A stretch of DNA of 64,000 nt from Hyphomicrobiaceae bacterium (GCA_028066055.1 JALCBY010000003.1:1-64000); one strand, 5' to 3'; shown: positions 11,112 through 21,693, counted from the stretch's first letter. The notes: a model not told the origin generated them from the letters alone. Numbers and translations are program-made.

Positions 11112-12704
11112 ATGACCGGCCAGAATGTCAAAATCGAACGGGCGTTGATTTCCGTTTCCGACAAGAGCGGAATCGCCGAGCTTGCGAAGGCGCTCGACGC
11201 GTTGGGGGTGGAGCTGATCTCAACCGGCGGAACCGCTGCGATGATCCGCGATGCGGGCCTGTCGGTCACGGATGTTTCTGAAGTCACCGGATTTCCCGAG
11301 ATGATGGACGGCCGCCTCAAGACCCTTCATCCGAAAGTCCACGGCGGCCTGCTTGCCGTTCGTGGCAGCGCGGACCACAGACTGGCTCAGGAAGAGCACG
11401 GAATCGCCAATATCGATCTCCTGGTCGTGAATCTGTATCCGTTCGAGGAAACTGTCGCGTCCGGCGCGGATTTCGAGACATGCGTCGAGAATATCGACAT
11501 AGGCGGTCCGGCCATGATCCGGGCGGCGGCCAAGAACCACGCCGGCGTTACGGTGGTCGTCGATCCCGCCGATTACGATTCCCTGATTGACGAGCTGGAA
11601 AAAACGAAGGGCGAGATCAGCGCTGTTACGCGCCGCAGGCTGGCGGCGAAGGCTTACGCGCGGACGGGCGAGTATGATGGTGCTATTTCAACCTGGTTCG
11701 CAGCGCAGTTGGATGAGAATACGCCCGACACAAGGGTGTTTTCCGGACAACTTGCCCAAACGTTGCGGTACGGCGAAAACCCGCATCAATGGGCGGCCTT
11801 CTACACATCCGAGGACAAAAGACCCGGCGTCGCGACGGCGCGTCAGGTGCAGGGTAAGGAACTCAGCTACAATAATCTGAACGATACCGACGCGGCCTAC
11901 GAACTGGTCGCGGAATTCGATCCCGACGAAGGTGCGGCGGTTGCGATCATCAAGCACGCCAACCCGTGCGGGGTCGCCGTCGCGCCAACCGTTACCGAAG
12001 CCTATGAGCACGCGCTGCGCTGCGACCAAACCAGCGCATTCGGCGGTATCATCGCACTGAACCAGACGCTCGACAAAACCGCAGCGGAAGCCATTTCACA
12101 GATATTCACCGAAGTGATCATCGCGCCTGATGCGAGCGACGAAGCGCTCGAAGTGCTCGCGGCTAAGAAGAATTTGCGCGTTCTGATCGCCGGCGGACTG
12201 CCCGATCCGGGTGCCGGCGGTCTTGCCCTGAAGATGCTGTCCGGCGGTTTTCTCGCCCAGGCACGGGACAATGGCCGCGTTGGCACGCTCGATCTGAAAA
12301 CGGTGACCAAGCGCGCGCCGACCGCCCGGGAACTAAGCGATCTCAAATTCGCTTTCGCCGTCTGTAAGCATGTGAAGTCGAATGCGATTGTCTATGCCCG
12401 GGACGGTGCGACCGTGGGGGTCGGCGCCGGGCAAATGAGCCGCATCGATTCCGCGCGCATTGCCGCGTGGAAGGCCGCGGATGCTTCAAAGGAGGCGGGC
12501 CTGCCCGAGCCACTGACAAAGGGCTCCGTTGTCGCCTCGGACGCCTTCTTTCCCTTCGCCGATGGTCTGCTTGCGGCCATCGAAGCCGGTGCGACTGCGG
12601 TGATCCAGCCGGGCGGTTCGATCCGGGACGACGAGGTGATCGCGGCGGCCGACGAGGCCGGTGTCGCCATGGTGTTCACCGGCATGCGGCACTTCCGACA
12701 CTAA
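11112..12704 (+). CDS. purH: bifunctional AICAR formyltransferase / IMP cyclohydrolase
   Basis: Catalyses the last two steps of purine synthesis, from AICAR to IMP. The 530-residue length is standard. The N-terminal cyclohydrolase domain starts [11 protein letters not shown] and contains [13 protein letters not shown] and [13 protein letters not shown]; the C-terminal transformylase domain contains the conserved KHANPCGVA and ends at [10 protein letters not shown] as usual. ATG 11112 is preceded by AGAGGAG. The frame is open 84 bases further back without support. It converges with the MFS gene, with stops only 2 bases apart. Confidence 0.97.
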   Translation: MTGQNVKIERALISVSDKSGIAELAKALDALGVELISTGGTAAMIRDAGLSVTDVSEVTGFPEMMDGRLKTLHPKVHGGLLAVRGSADHRLAQEEHGIANIDLLVVNLYPFEETVASGADFETCVENIDIGGPAMIRAAAKNHAGVTVVVDPADYDSLIDELEKTKGEISAVTRRRLAAKAYARTGEYDGAISTWFAAQLDENTPDTRVFSGQLAQTLRYGENPHQWAAFYTSEDKRPGVATARQVQGKELSYNNLNDTDAAYELVAEFDPDEGAAVAIIKHANPCGVAVAPTVTEAYEHALRCDQTSAFGGIIALNQTLDKTAAEAISQIFTEVIIAPDASDEALEVLAAKKNLRVLIAGGLPDPGAGGLALKMLSGGFLAQARDNGRVGTLDLKTVTKRAPTARELSDLKFAFAVCKHVKSNAIVYARDGATVGVGAGQMSRIDSARIAAWKAADASKEAGLPEPLTKGSVVASDAFFPFADGLLAAIEAGATAVIQPGGSIRDDEVIAAADEAGVAMVFTGMRHFRH

Positions 12705-12706
12705 AC

Positions 12707-14092
12707 TCAAGCGTCACGTTCCTCGCGGACGGTCATCATGATCAACAGTCCAACAAGCAGAAAGACGGTCACGGCGGCTATTCCGACACGTTGACTGTCC
12801 GCTAGACCCGTAACAATGCCGACGGTAAGCGGAGCGGCGAAGGAGGTGACCTTGCCGGAGAAGGCAAACAGGCCAAAGAACTTCGTCGCCATATCCGGCG
12901 GGGAAATACGGGCGAGCAGCGATCGGCTGGAAGCTTGAATCGGTCCCGCCATCAGGCCGATGACGCAACCGAACAGGATGTAGACCCACTCACCGGGGCC
13001 GGCGAAAATTCCGCCCCCCGGCCTGGGAGGGTCAACCTCGATCCAGTACAGGACATGTGTCCTGTCCACCGACAGGACACCGGCGCATCCGATCAGGAGC
13101 ACAATCAACCCGGCAATGATGACGGTCCGTGCGCCAAGTTTATCATCCAGCGATCCGCCGATTGCGGCGCCGATGCCCGCAGTAACAGTCAGGATGATTC
13201 CGAAAAGCCCGAGCTCCGTCGCGGTCCATCCGAACTGACCGGCCGCATAGACGCCGCCAAATGCGAAAATCGCGCCGAGACCGTCGGCATAAAGCATGCG
13301 GGCCACCAGGAACCTCACGATGTTTGCGTAATGACGGACGTTGGCAATCGTTTCCTTGAGCTCTCGCAGGCCCTCACTGACGAGGGCGCGCATGGTTCTT
13401 CCGTCCCGCATGCTCTCGCGGTCCGGCGTAAACAGGAACAGCGGCAGCGCAAAAACCACATACCAGACGGCAGAAAACGGTCCGATCAGGCGCTCTCCTT
13501 CATGGGACAGCGTGTCGAGAGGGATAATCGGATGAAAACCGAGCATTGTCTTGCCGGTCTCTCCATCCGCCACGATGAAACCGGTGGCGAAGATGAGAGA
13601 GACGAGTCCTCCGACGTATCCGATCGCCCAACCGATGCCACTCAACCGTCCGAGCTGGCTCGGTGGCACAAGCGACGGCATCATTGCGTTGGTAAAAACG
13701 GTAGTGAATTCCACGGCAACCGTGGCCACCACTACCGACAGGAGGACGAGATAAAGCGGCTCACCTCCGGGCTCCGCGAACCACAATCCGCACAAGCCCA
13801 GAAACAGCGCGACAGAGGAGACGGCAATCCAGGGTTTGCGCCGTCCCGCTGCATCCGCAATCGACCCGAGAACGGGACTGATGAAGGCGACGATCAATCC
13901 AGCGAAAGCCGTCGTGTAGCCCCAAATCTCCTGGCCGCGTGTCGCGTCGCCGATAAATGTCGCGGCGAAGTAAGGCGCGAAGAGGAAGGTAAGCACCAGT
14001 GTATAGAAGGGCTGGGTGGCCCAGTCGAACATGACCCAGCCGAACAGACCCTTCCACGTCGTGGTCCGGCTACGCGCTATACTGGTTGCCAT
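12707..14092 (-). CDS. MFS transporter, UMF1 (Atg22-like) family
   Basis: About 461 residues with roughly twelve hydrophobic helices. The N-terminal GWVMFDWATQPFYTLVLTFLFAPYF resembles the opening of UMF1/vacuole-effluxer Atg22-like transporters (DWA..PF), and GSIADAAGRRKPWI is a typical MFS loop 2-3 motif. Substrate unknown; bacterial members have been linked with sugar or amino-acid efflux. It starts only 16 bases after the NAD-glutamate dehydrogenase stop, so the two probably share a transcript. No strong ribosome site is visible before ATG 14092. Confidence 0.85.
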   Translation of the reverse strand: MATSIARSRTTTWKGLFGWVMFDWATQPFYTLVLTFLFAPYFAATFIGDATRGQEIWGYTTAFAGLIVAFISPVLGSIADAAGRRKPWIAVSSVALFLGLCGLWFAEPGGEPLYLVLLSVVVATVAVEFTTVFTNAMMPSLVPPSQLGRLSGIGWAIGYVGGLVSLIFATGFIVADGETGKTMLGFHPIIPLDTLSHEGERLIGPFSAVWYVVFALPLFLFTPDRESMRDGRTMRALVSEGLRELKETIANVRHYANIVRFLVARMLYADGLGAIFAFGGVYAAGQFGWTATELGLFGIILTVTAGIGAAIGGSLDDKLGARTVIIAGLIVLLIGCAGVLSVDRTHVLYWIEVDPPRPGGGIFAGPGEWVYILFGCVIGLMAGPIQASSRSLLARISPPDMATKFFGLFAFSGKVTSFAAPLTVGIVTGLADSQRVGIAAVTVFLLVGLLIMMTVREERDA

Positions 14093-14108
14093 GAGATCGC
14101 GGCCTGGA

Positions 14109-17100
14109 TTACGAGGGCGACAGATCGCGCAGGTGGCCGACGGCAACCATAAGCCGCGACAGGCTCGGATCCCCGCTGTCGAGAATTTCGTCTACGGACC
14201 GGCGGGTCCGATCGACCTGCTCCAGATGTTTCTCGCGCCACGCCTCAAAAGACGGTGATTTTCTCGAAGATCCGACCACATCCTGCAAAACCGCTCGCTG
14301 TGCATTCGAAATCGCACTCATGGCGGCATTGATCGCGAGGCGGTCATAATAGTCCGTTACGAACAATCTCTCGCCGATTGCCTTGAGTTCGTCGAGACGC
14401 AGATATGCCGCCGCGTCGAACAACACTGCCGCGACCTCCTTCACCGGACGGCCAAGAGAATGCGCCACCATCACCGCATCAGGACCGTCGGTCAGAACGC
14501 GCGCCTCGGCCAGCGCCCTGGCGAGGACGCCCGGTGCGCCTGCTTCTACCAGAGCGTCAAGGTCGGCCTTGAGTGCAGTTTTCCTTGCGTCGGGCAGGAT
14601 GGACTTCAGCACGTCCCTCATTTCCCGCAAGCCGTCGCGATACAGGTTGATCGCGTCGGTCAGACCCTGCGCAAGCGACGCGTGACGGAGGAACCAGGTG
14701 GACTGTGCACGAACGACGTTCTGCACCCGGAGATACAGATCAAGCTGTACGTCTCCGGGGATCTTGTTGTCGAGCTTATCGATTTCGGCAAACAGATCTT
14801 CCAGACCGAACACGGCCTGCGCGGCGGTAAACGCCAGCACGACCGACCCGACCCCGCGACCGGTTTCCTCTTTCAGGCGAAGCGACATGGTTGACCCACC
14901 GCGGTTGATGATCGCGTTCGACAGACGGGTCGCGACAACTTCACGGCGCAGTCGGTGGGATGCAATTTCTTCAGGAAACGTCTTCAGGAGCGTTTCCGGG
15001 AAATAGGCGTCGAGTTCCCGTTTGAAGTAGGGGTCGTCCGGCACGTTCGATTCGACAAGCTCATTGTACAGATCGATCTTTGCATATGCGAGCAGGACCG
15101 CGAGCTCCGGCCGCGTCAGACCCTGCCCAGCCTGCTGGCGTTCGGCAATCTCCATGTCATCCGGCAGAAACTCGATCTCGCGATCGAGCAGGCCTGTACT
15201 CTCCAACTCCCGCATCAGTCTTTGCTGGAATCCGAGGTCCGCAAGCCCTCGTCTCTGGCCGAGACTGAGCGCCAGCGTCTGCAGATAATTGTTTTCAAGA
15301 CACGCGGCGGCCACTTCCTCGGTCATCTTGACGAGGATCTTGTTTCTTTCCGGCAACGTGATCTTACCTGCCGCCACCGCCGAACCCAGCGCGATCTTGA
15401 TGTTGACTTCAAGATCGGACGAGTTGACGCCGGCGGAGTTGTCGATGGCGTCGGTATTGACCCGCCCGCCGCGCTGGGCGAACTCGATGCGTGCCTCCTG
15501 GGTCATGCCCAGATTGGCTCCTTCCCCGACCACTTTCACATTCAGTTCATGGGCCTTGATGCGAATGGCGTCGGTCGCCCGGTCTCCGATATCGTCGTTG
15601 CTTTCGTTCGCGCCGCCGACATAGGTGCCGATCCCGCCGAACCAGAGAAGATCGAACGGAGATTTCAGCAATGCACGGATCAGCTCGTTTGGCGTCACGG
15701 TGCCGGTCTCCAGTCCCGTCATCGCCTTGATCTGCGGCGTCAACTGAATGGATTTTGCCATGCGGCTGAATATCCCGCCGCCTTTGCTCATCAGTTTGAC
15801 GTTGTAATCCTGCCAGCTGGAACGCGCGAGACCGAACAGACGCTTTCGCTCTTTCCAGCTCTTTTCGGGATCGGGATCCGGATCGATGAAAATGTCGCGG
15901 TGATCGAAGGCTGCGATGACCTTCGTCTTTTTCGACAGCAACATGCCGTTTCCGAACACGTCGCCCGACATGTCGCCGACGCCGATCGCACGAAATGGCT
16001 GGTTCTGTATATCCCAGTCCATTTCGCGAAAATGGCGCTTAACCGCCTCCCAGCCGCCGCGTGCCGTAATGCCCATCTTCTTGTGGTCGTAACCGGCGGA
16101 ACCGCCAGACGCGAACGCATCACCGAGCCAGAAATCGTGCCCGACCGAAAGCTCGTTGGCAAAGTCGGAGAATGTGGCGGTTCCCTTGTCCGCCGCAACG
16201 ACGAGATAGGGGTCGTCACCGTCGTAGCGGACCGTATCGTCGGGAGGAATGACCTTCTCGCCCGAGAGATTGTCCGTAACCCGCAGGAGATTGGCGATGA
16301 ATTCACGGTAGGCGGAGATGCCGATCTCCATGAACTCTTCCCGGTTTCCCGCACGTGCGAGATACTTCGGTACGAACCCGCCCTTCGAACCGGTCGGGAC
16401 AATAACCACATTCTTGACCTGCTGGGCCTTGGCCAGTCCGAGCACTTCGGTGCGGAAATCCTGAGCCCGATCGGACCACCGCAACCCGCCACGCGCGATC
16501 CGCCCGCCACGCAGATGGACCCCCTCGACCTCCGGCGAGAACACGAAAATCTCCGCAAACGGTTTCGGGTCCGGCGCACCTTCCACCTTCGCACTTTCGA
16601 ACTTGAAGGAGATCGCCGCGTAGGACCCGCCGCCGGGCGCTTTCTGATAGAAGTTCGTGCGAAGGGTTGTCTGGATCAGATTGAGATAGTGCCGGATGAT
16701 GCGGTCTTCATCGAGGCTGGGGATATCCTCAAGTGCGTCTCCGATTGCCTGAATAACCGGCTTCGAAGCCGCTTGGCGTTTCTCTGTGGATTTGGCCCTC
16801 GCGGGATCGAACCGGATGCGAAACAGCTTGAGCAGGTTACGGGTCACTTCGATATGTCGCAGCATGGTGTCCGCGAGATAGGCCTGACCGAACGGCGCGC
16901 CGATCTGCCGTAGATATGAGCCATACGCTCTCACGACAGCCGCCTCGCGCCAGTTCAGACCGGCGCTGAGCACAAGTTTGTTGAAGCCGTCGGACCCGGT
17001 CTGTCCGCGCCACACGGCGAGGAAGCACGCCTCCACGTCTGCATCGCACTCGGCGCGCTCGATTGCCGTACTCTCGGGGTGTTCGAGCACCATGTCATGC

Positions 17101-18935
17101 AGTGCAAGGGGTGCGGCGTCGCCTGCGCGGCTCACGCGATAGGATCGCTCGTCGATGACCGAGAACCCCATATTTTCAAGAACCGGGACGCGGCGACTGA
17201 GCGGGATGGCGCCCTCCAGATGATAAAGCGTGACGCGGACCCGGTTCTCCTGATCGCCTTCCGCGCGCCAGAAATCCACGGCGACCGGATTTTCCTCGCT
17301 GAGCGCTTCGAACTGGCTGATATCCCTGACGGCACGGTCTGCCGCGAAATTGGACTGGTAGGCACGGCTGAACGCACCCTGATATTTTCGCGCCAGCGCG
17401 GTCCCCAGAGCACCCCCGCCCTTGATCAGCGCCTCGCTCAGATTGTCTTCCCAGGTCCGGACGATGCCCTCGATGTTTTTGTCGAGAAACGCCTGCGAAC
17501 GGACCGGCGTCTTACCCTCGCTGCGGCCTATGATGAAATGAATGCGGACCAGGGGCCCTTCCGGGAAGAACGGATAGTAGGCCGAAACGCGGCCCTTGTA
17601 GGTCTCGGCGAGAAACTCGCCGATCTGCCCACGCACATTCGTCGAGTATCGGTCGCGCGGGACAAAAACGATGATCGAGACGAACCGGTCGAATTCATCC
17701 GGCCGCGCGAAGGCGCGCGCGCGCGGCTTCAGGTCGAGCGACTGAATCGCAACAGCGGTGTTGTAGAGGTGATCAACGCTGATCTGGAAGAGTTCATCGC
17801 GCGGGAAGGTCTCCAGAACATTGAGCAGGGCCTTGCCGCTGTGGCTGTCCGGCGGATAGGCGGAGCGGTTGAGGACAACCTCGACCTTCTGCCGGAGCAG
17901 CGGGATATTTCGCGTGGACCGTGTGTATGCGGTTGAGGTGAACAGGCCGATGATTCGCAGTTCGCCGGAGATCTCGCCACCTTCGCCGTAAATCTTGATG
18001 CCGATATAGTCCATGTAGGCGCGCCTGTGGACGGTGGAGCGCACGTTGGCCTTGGTGACGATCAACGGGGCAGGCCTCAGGAAGAAGCTCCGGATTTCCG
18101 GCGTCATGTGCATCGCCTTCCCGGCCCGCCGCAGCACGTAAACCTTCGGATCGCGAAGGATACCGAGGCCGGAACCCGCAACCGGCTTCAGCGTTCCCTC
18201 TGCCTCGCCGCCCTCAAAAGAGAAAGCCCGCATGCCGAGCAGAGTGAAGTTGTTGTCGAGCAGCCACTTCAGAAACTGGATCGATTCCGCCAAATCCGAG
18301 ACCGGAACGGAGGGCGGCGCGGTGGTATAGGCGACGACGGCGCTGTCGAGGCGCTCCAGCATAGGCCGCCAGTCCTGCACGACGATCGCGACATCCTTGA
18401 GAATCTTGTCGAGTGCGCGTGCCAGGTCGTCCCGCTCGGCCTTGTCGCCGATGCGCGAGATGTGCACCTGGATATAGCTTTCCTTGGCCGAACCTTCCCG
18501 TCTGGCGCCTGCCCGCGGGGCGACCGACCGCAGCTTGTTTTTGCTGTCGCGCTTGACACGAAGAATGGGGTGCAGGACGAGTTGTACCCGCAGGCCGCGC
18601 TCCTGAATCTCGCCCATAACCGAGTCCACCAGGAACGGCATATCAGCGTTCAGGACCTCGATAATCGTCGTGTCACCGAGGCCCGCAAACTCTGATCCCG
18701 GATTGTAAACGCGCAAGTTGTGCTTCTTTGGCGAGCGGGTGGCAATGAAATCCCAGCCGGACCGGATGATCTGCGCGATTGTATCCGGTGCGAGATTGTC
18801 GAGATCGCCCTCATGGGCCGCTGTGAGGATAGCGTCGGCGAGCGCCTTGAGACCTTTCTCGGCCCGGCTGCCGCCCAGCAGTTTGACAACCGACTTCGTA
18901 AACGGCTGCTCCGATGACCGTGTCGCCCTCGACAT
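14109..18935 (-). CDS. gdhB: NAD-dependent glutamate dehydrogenase, large (180 kDa) type
   Basis: Oxidatively deaminates glutamate to 2-oxoglutarate and ammonia with NAD. At about 1,608 residues it is the L-GDH180 class. Regulatory N-terminal ACT-like segments occupy the first half. The dehydrogenase core (about 700-1200) contains GGLRWSDRAQDFRTEVLGL, a PTGSKGGFV substrate-lysine loop and GVGDMSGDVFGNGML. The ATG at 18935 has AAGGGGGG about 6 bases upstream and is preferred over ATG 18971. In Caulobacter the homologue (GdhZ) also influences FtsZ; whether that applies here is unknown. Likely co-transcribed with the downstream MFS gene. Confidence 0.95.
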   Translation of the reverse strand: MSRATRSSEQPFTKSVVKLLGGSRAEKGLKALADAILTAAHEGDLDNLAPDTIAQIIRSGWDFIATRSPKKHNLRVYNPGSEFAGLGDTTIIEVLNADMPFLVDSVMGEIQERGLRVQLVLHPILRVKRDSKNKLRSVAPRAGARREGSAKESYIQVHISRIGDKAERDDLARALDKILKDVAIVVQDWRPMLERLDSAVVAYTTAPPSVPVSDLAESIQFLKWLLDNNFTLLGMRAFSFEGGEAEGTLKPVAGSGLGILRDPKVYVLRRAGKAMHMTPEIRSFFLRPAPLIVTKANVRSTVHRRAYMDYIGIKIYGEGGEISGELRIIGLFTSTAYTRSTRNIPLLRQKVEVVLNRSAYPPDSHSGKALLNVLETFPRDELFQISVDHLYNTAVAIQSLDLKPRARAFARPDEFDRFVSIIVFVPRDRYSTNVRGQIGEFLAETYKGRVSAYYPFFPEGPLVRIHFIIGRSEGKTPVRSQAFLDKNIEGIVRTWEDNLSEALIKGGGALGTALARKYQGAFSRAYQSNFAADRAVRDISQFEALSEENPVAVDFWRAEGDQENRVRVTLYHLEGAIPLSRRVPVLENMGFSVIDERSYRVSRAGDAAPLALHDMVLEHPESTAIERAECDADVEACFLAVWRGQTGSDGFNKLVLSAGLNWREAAVVRAYGSYLRQIGAPFGQAYLADTMLRHIEVTRNLLKLFRIRFDPARAKSTEKRQAASKPVIQAIGDALEDIPSLDEDRIIRHYLNLIQTTLRTNFYQKAPGGGSYAAISFKFESAKVEGAPDPKPFAEIFVFSPEVEGVHLRGGRIARGGLRWSDRAQDFRTEVLGLAKAQQVKNVVIVPTGSKGGFVPKYLARAGNREEFMEIGISAYREFIANLLRVTDNLSGEKVIPPDDTVRYDGDDPYLVVAADKGTATFSDFANELSVGHDFWLGDAFASGGSAGYDHKKMGITARGGWEAVKRHFREMDWDIQNQPFRAIGVGDMSGDVFGNGMLLSKKTKVIAAFDHRDIFIDPDPDPEKSWKERKRLFGLARSSWQDYNVKLMSKGGGIFSRMAKSIQLTPQIKAMTGLETGTVTPNELIRALLKSPFDLLWFGGIGTYVGGANESNDDIGDRATDAIRIKAHELNVKVVGEGANLGMTQEARIEFAQRGGRVNTDAIDNSAGVNSSDLEVNIKIALGSAVAAGKITLPERNKILVKMTEEVAAACLENNYLQTLALSLGQRRGLADLGFQQRLMRELESTGLLDREIEFLPDDMEIAERQQAGQGLTRPELAVLLAYAKIDLYNELVESNVPDDPYFKRELDAYFPETLLKTFPEEIASHRLRREVVATRLSNAIINRGGSTMSLRLKEETGRGVGSVVLAFTAAQAVFGLEDLFAEIDKLDNKIPGDVQLDLYLRVQNVVRAQSTWFLRHASLAQGLTDAINLYRDGLREMRDVLKSILPDARKTALKADLDALVEAGAPGVLARALAEARVLTDGPDAVMVAHSLGRPVKEVAAVLFDAAAYLRLDELKAIGERLFVTDYYDRLAINAAMSAISNAQRAVLQDVVGSSRKSPSFEAWREKHLEQVDRTRRSVDEILDSGDPSLSRLMVAVGHLRDLSPS

Positions 18936-19347
18936 GGTTCCGCCCCCCTTCATTTGTGACAGTCGAGACATTGTTCCGCGACCCGACCCAAACTATGACG
19001 CACCCATGTGATGCAAATCACCTGACGTGAGTCGAAGAGTGGCGCGCCGTGAACGGGAAGACAAGCGAAAATGCCGGGCAGCCCGGCGCGTTAAGCGGCC
19101 AAGCGATTGCATGATCTGCTCAGCCCGCCTTGTTGTGGAAGGCTGCGTCTTCCCCCGCTTTCGCCATCACATGCGCCGCCTCAAACTCTCTTCCGGAACC
19201 ATCCATGTCACCGGCCATGGGAACCAAGGCGAATATCAATGCGGCTGTTCAAATCCGCCTTGAAGTTATCGTTGCGCTCCGCGGTACAAACCCTCCGTTC
19301 TGCCGGAGAACAACAGACCGGCGTTCCCGTTTGTTTTCATCCAATGC
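18936..19347. other. gene-free stretch with one terminator-like hairpin
   Basis: No convincing gene is present; the short open frames have no family resemblance or ribosome site. The hairpin GCCGGG-CAG-CCCGGC at 19073-19087 reads as a stem followed by ATTTTCG on the minus strand, so it could end the leftward lemA-TPM transcript about 260 bases after its last stop. The promoter of the leftward glutamate dehydrogenase gene should lie in the left part. Confidence 0.5.
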
Positions 19348-19965
19348 CTATTCAAGAACAATGAGGTGATCGGGAAGCTCGTTGTCGTCGCCCGAACCGG
19401 GAGGAAAGTGCTTCGCCAACGTATCGGCGCACCCCTTTATCACCGCCACGAACCCGTTTGCGATCTCCTGCCTCCCGATATGCGCCGTGAGTTGTTCGAC
19501 GATACGATCCCATGTCTCCGGCGGCACCTTCTCATAGATGCCCTCGTCCGCGATAACCTCGGCGAAGTGCTCCGCCATCGAGACAAAGATAAGCACTCCC
19601 GTGCGACCCTTCGTCGTGTGAAGGTTCTGGGCGAGAAACTGTTCGACGGCGTGCCGATGCGCGCGTGCGCGCTTGATCCTGCCGGGTACCAGTGCAATGC
19701 GCAGCGGCCACCATTGCGACAACAAGCCAAGCACCACGAACACACCAAGCTGTACCGCGTAGATCGACGCCACATGCATATCCGTGAAGGGAAAAAGGAT
19801 CAGCGGCACGGTGAGGGCGGCAAGCGCGGCCCATAAAAGGGGGATGAATATATAGTCGTCGCTCGTCGCAGCGATGACGGCCACGATTTCCCCGCTCGTT
19901 TTTTTCTCCGCCCTCGCGATCGCACGGCTGATGCGTTTGCGGTCTTTCGTCGAGATGATCTCCAT
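19348..19965 (-). CDS. TPM domain membrane protein (second copy)
   Basis: A 205-residue protein of the TPM (TLP18.3/Psb32/MOLO-1) family, beginning EIISTKDRKRISRAIARAEKKTSGEIVAVI. Two hydrophobic helices at about residues 40-85 place the catalytic-like fold against the inner membrane. The C-terminal half has FVSMAEHFAEVIADEGIYEKV, typical of the YgcG-related group. It begins 4 bases after the stop of the neighbouring TPM gene, with GAGG just before the ATG. Role unknown; TPM/LemA pairs are widespread and poorly understood. Confidence 0.83.
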   Translation of the reverse strand: MEIISTKDRKRISRAIARAEKKTSGEIVAVIAATSDDYIFIPLLWAALAALTVPLILFPFTDMHVASIYAVQLGVFVVLGLLSQWWPLRIALVPGRIKRARAHRHAVEQFLAQNLHTTKGRTGVLIFVSMAEHFAEVIADEGIYEKVPPETWDRIVEQLTAHIGRQEIANGFVAVIKGCADTLAKHFPPGSGDDNELPDHLIVLE

Positions 19966-19969
19966 GCCC

Positions 19970-20800
19970 TCACCAGCCTCCTGACGAACCACCGCCGCCG
20001 AATCCGCCGCCACCGCCTGAAAATCCGCCGCCGGACGACCAGCCTCCACCGGAGGACCCGCCGGATCCCCACGTCCACCCCCCGGAGTCCCGGCCCTTTT
20101 TAGATTTCCGTCCTGCGGACTGCTTGGTGTTCTGACTGGCAGCCTGGACGATGCTCCACAGGACGAGCGCGAAAATCGCGAGCCAGATAGCCACGATGAT
20201 GAAGGTGACAAGGCGATCGGTCCGGTCCGGTTCCTGCCGGGCGCGGAGTTTGAGTTCCTCCGCGTCGCCGGTGAGCACGGCGAGAATATCGCGAACGCCC
20301 GCGCGGATTCCCCCGGGGAAATCTCGTTTTTTGAAACGCGGCAGAATGGCGTTTTCAATGATGAGTTTCGTCAGAGCGTCGGTGAGCAGCGGTTCAAGAC
20401 CACGGCCCACTTCTATGCGTACCTTGCGCTCCTTCGGCGCAACGATGAGCAGAACGCCGTTGTCCTTGCCCTTTTGCCCGATTTCCCAGTGGCGGCCGAG
20501 CTTATAGCCGAATTCCTCGATCGGAAAGCCCTGCAGGGACGGTAACGTCACAACAACGACCTGGTCGGTCGATTTTGACTCAAGCGCTTCCAGATCGATT
20601 GTCAGAGCCTGCTCCTGTTCAGGACTCAACAGTCCGGCGCTGTCGATCACGCGTCCGGTAAGCTCGGGAAACTGCGGGTCGGCGGCGCGCGCCGGCGCGG
20701 CAAGGAAAACGAACGTCACGAGAAGCACGACGAGGGCGCGCGTCAAGCGACGGAAATCGGACCCGCATGCGCCGTCGTTCGATCCGGGACTGCGGTCCAT
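19970..20800 (-). CDS. secreted/membrane TPM domain protein, YgcG-like
   Basis: A 276-residue protein. The N-terminus has a signal-like helix (ALVVLLVTFVFLAAPARA), followed by a TPM domain (about 45-175: LTGRVIDSAGLLSPEQEQ, the usual opening), one membrane helix near 200-220, and a low-complexity Gly/Ser/Trp tail (GGGWSSGGGFSGGGGGFGG). This layout is the YgcG family. The gene starts 4 bases after lemA and ends 4 bases before the second TPM gene, forming one operon. Function is not established; TPM domains have been proposed to have phosphatase or assembly roles. Confidence 0.87.
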   Translation of the reverse strand: MDRSPGSNDGACGSDFRRLTRALVVLLVTFVFLAAPARAADPQFPELTGRVIDSAGLLSPEQEQALTIDLEALESKSTDQVVVVTLPSLQGFPIEEFGYKLGRHWEIGQKGKDNGVLLIVAPKERKVRIEVGRGLEPLLTDALTKLIIENAILPRFKKRDFPGGIRAGVRDILAVLTGDAEELKLRARQEPDRTDRLVTFIIVAIWLAIFALVLWSIVQAASQNTKQSAGRKSKKGRDSGGWTWGSGGSSGGGWSSGGGFSGGGGGFGGGGSSGGW

Positions 20801-20804
20801 GAGA

Positions 20805-21425
20805 TCAGAACTTCACCTTCGGTGTTTCGGTCTTTTCCGGCTCCACCGTGAATGTCTCCAACGGTTTGGAATCCGGATAGAGAAGCGCCTTCCACCAGCG
20901 CCCGGGAATGGTTCTTAGTTCCGTATTGTAGACGCGCACGGCATCGATATAGTCGCGGCGCGCGATCGCAATGCGGTTTTCGGTCCCTTCCAGCTGCGAT
21001 TGCAGGGTCAGGAAATTCTGGTTCGACTTGATGTCGGGGTAGCGCTCCACGACGACGAGCAGACGCCCAAGCGCACCTGAAAGCTGGCTTTGGGCTTCCT
21101 GGAATTTCTTGAATGCGTCCGGGTTGGTTAGGATATCCTCGGGCAGCTTGGTCTGGGTCGCCTTGGCGCGTGCCTCGACAACCTCCGTCAGAACTTTCCG
21201 CTCCTGCTCGGCAAAGCCCTTGACCGTTTCAACAAGGTTCGGGATGAGATCGGCCCGGCGCTGATACTGGTTCAGGACCTCGCTCCATGCGGCCTTCGCC
21301 TTTTCATCGAATGTGGGGATGTTGTTAATGCCGCAGCCCGATAACAACGCACCGGCGAGGATGATCAGCGCAACGGCGGAGTATCGGAAGATGCCTCTTG
21401 GATGCCTGGCCTCAAGCGTTGTCAT
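20805..21425 (-). CDS. lemA: LemA family lipoprotein
   Basis: A 206-residue LemA protein. A signal peptide ends in the lipobox LSGC with the lipidated cysteine at C31. The mature part begins with NNIPTFDEKAKAAWSEVLNQYQRRADLIPNL, the conserved LemA start, and is mostly long helices. ATG 21425 is preceded by GGAGGAG; the frame extends 114 bases further but without support. First gene of the lemA-TPM-TPM operon. LemA proteins are envelope proteins of uncertain function. Confidence 0.93.
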   Translation of the reverse strand: MTTLEARHPRGIFRYSAVALIILAGALLSGCGINNIPTFDEKAKAAWSEVLNQYQRRADLIPNLVETVKGFAEQERKVLTEVVEARAKATQTKLPEDILTNPDAFKKFQEAQSQLSGALGRLLVVVERYPDIKSNQNFLTLQSQLEGTENRIAIARRDYIDAVRVYNTELRTIPGRWWKALLYPDSKPLETFTVEPEKTETPKVKF

Positions 21426-21693
21426 GTTCTTCTCCTCCGCTCCGCACTCATGAGTTTGGCAATGATTTATGGCGGGTTGCATTTGCGATGCAAGGTCAAA
21501 CACGGCGCATGACCCGTTGACTTTGCGTAGGTGTTTCAAATCAACCGGTTATGGTTAACCGAATGCTGATGAACAAGGCCACGTTTCAGCCAAATTTAAC
21601 GTTGGCGTGATACTTGCTGAGGTTGCAGCGTTGGGTCAATCGCGCCGCTTCGGCACGGTTTTCGAATGCGTATCAGTGAGGGAGTAAAGTGAA

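Noticed and set aside
12935-14152. 405-residue open frame opposite the MFS gene
   Set aside because: Hydrophilic, without motifs, and fully overlapped by a transporter with twelve helices on the minus strand.
14955-16913. 652-residue open frame on the plus strand
   Set aside because: It is antisense to the NAD-glutamate dehydrogenase gene, whose protein shows clear family motifs across the same bases. The plus-strand product has no recognisable motif.
19027-19369. Small open frames (78 to 85 residues) right of the glutamate dehydrogenase gene
   Set aside because: Three overlapping frames of similar length, none with a ribosome site or recognisable sequence.
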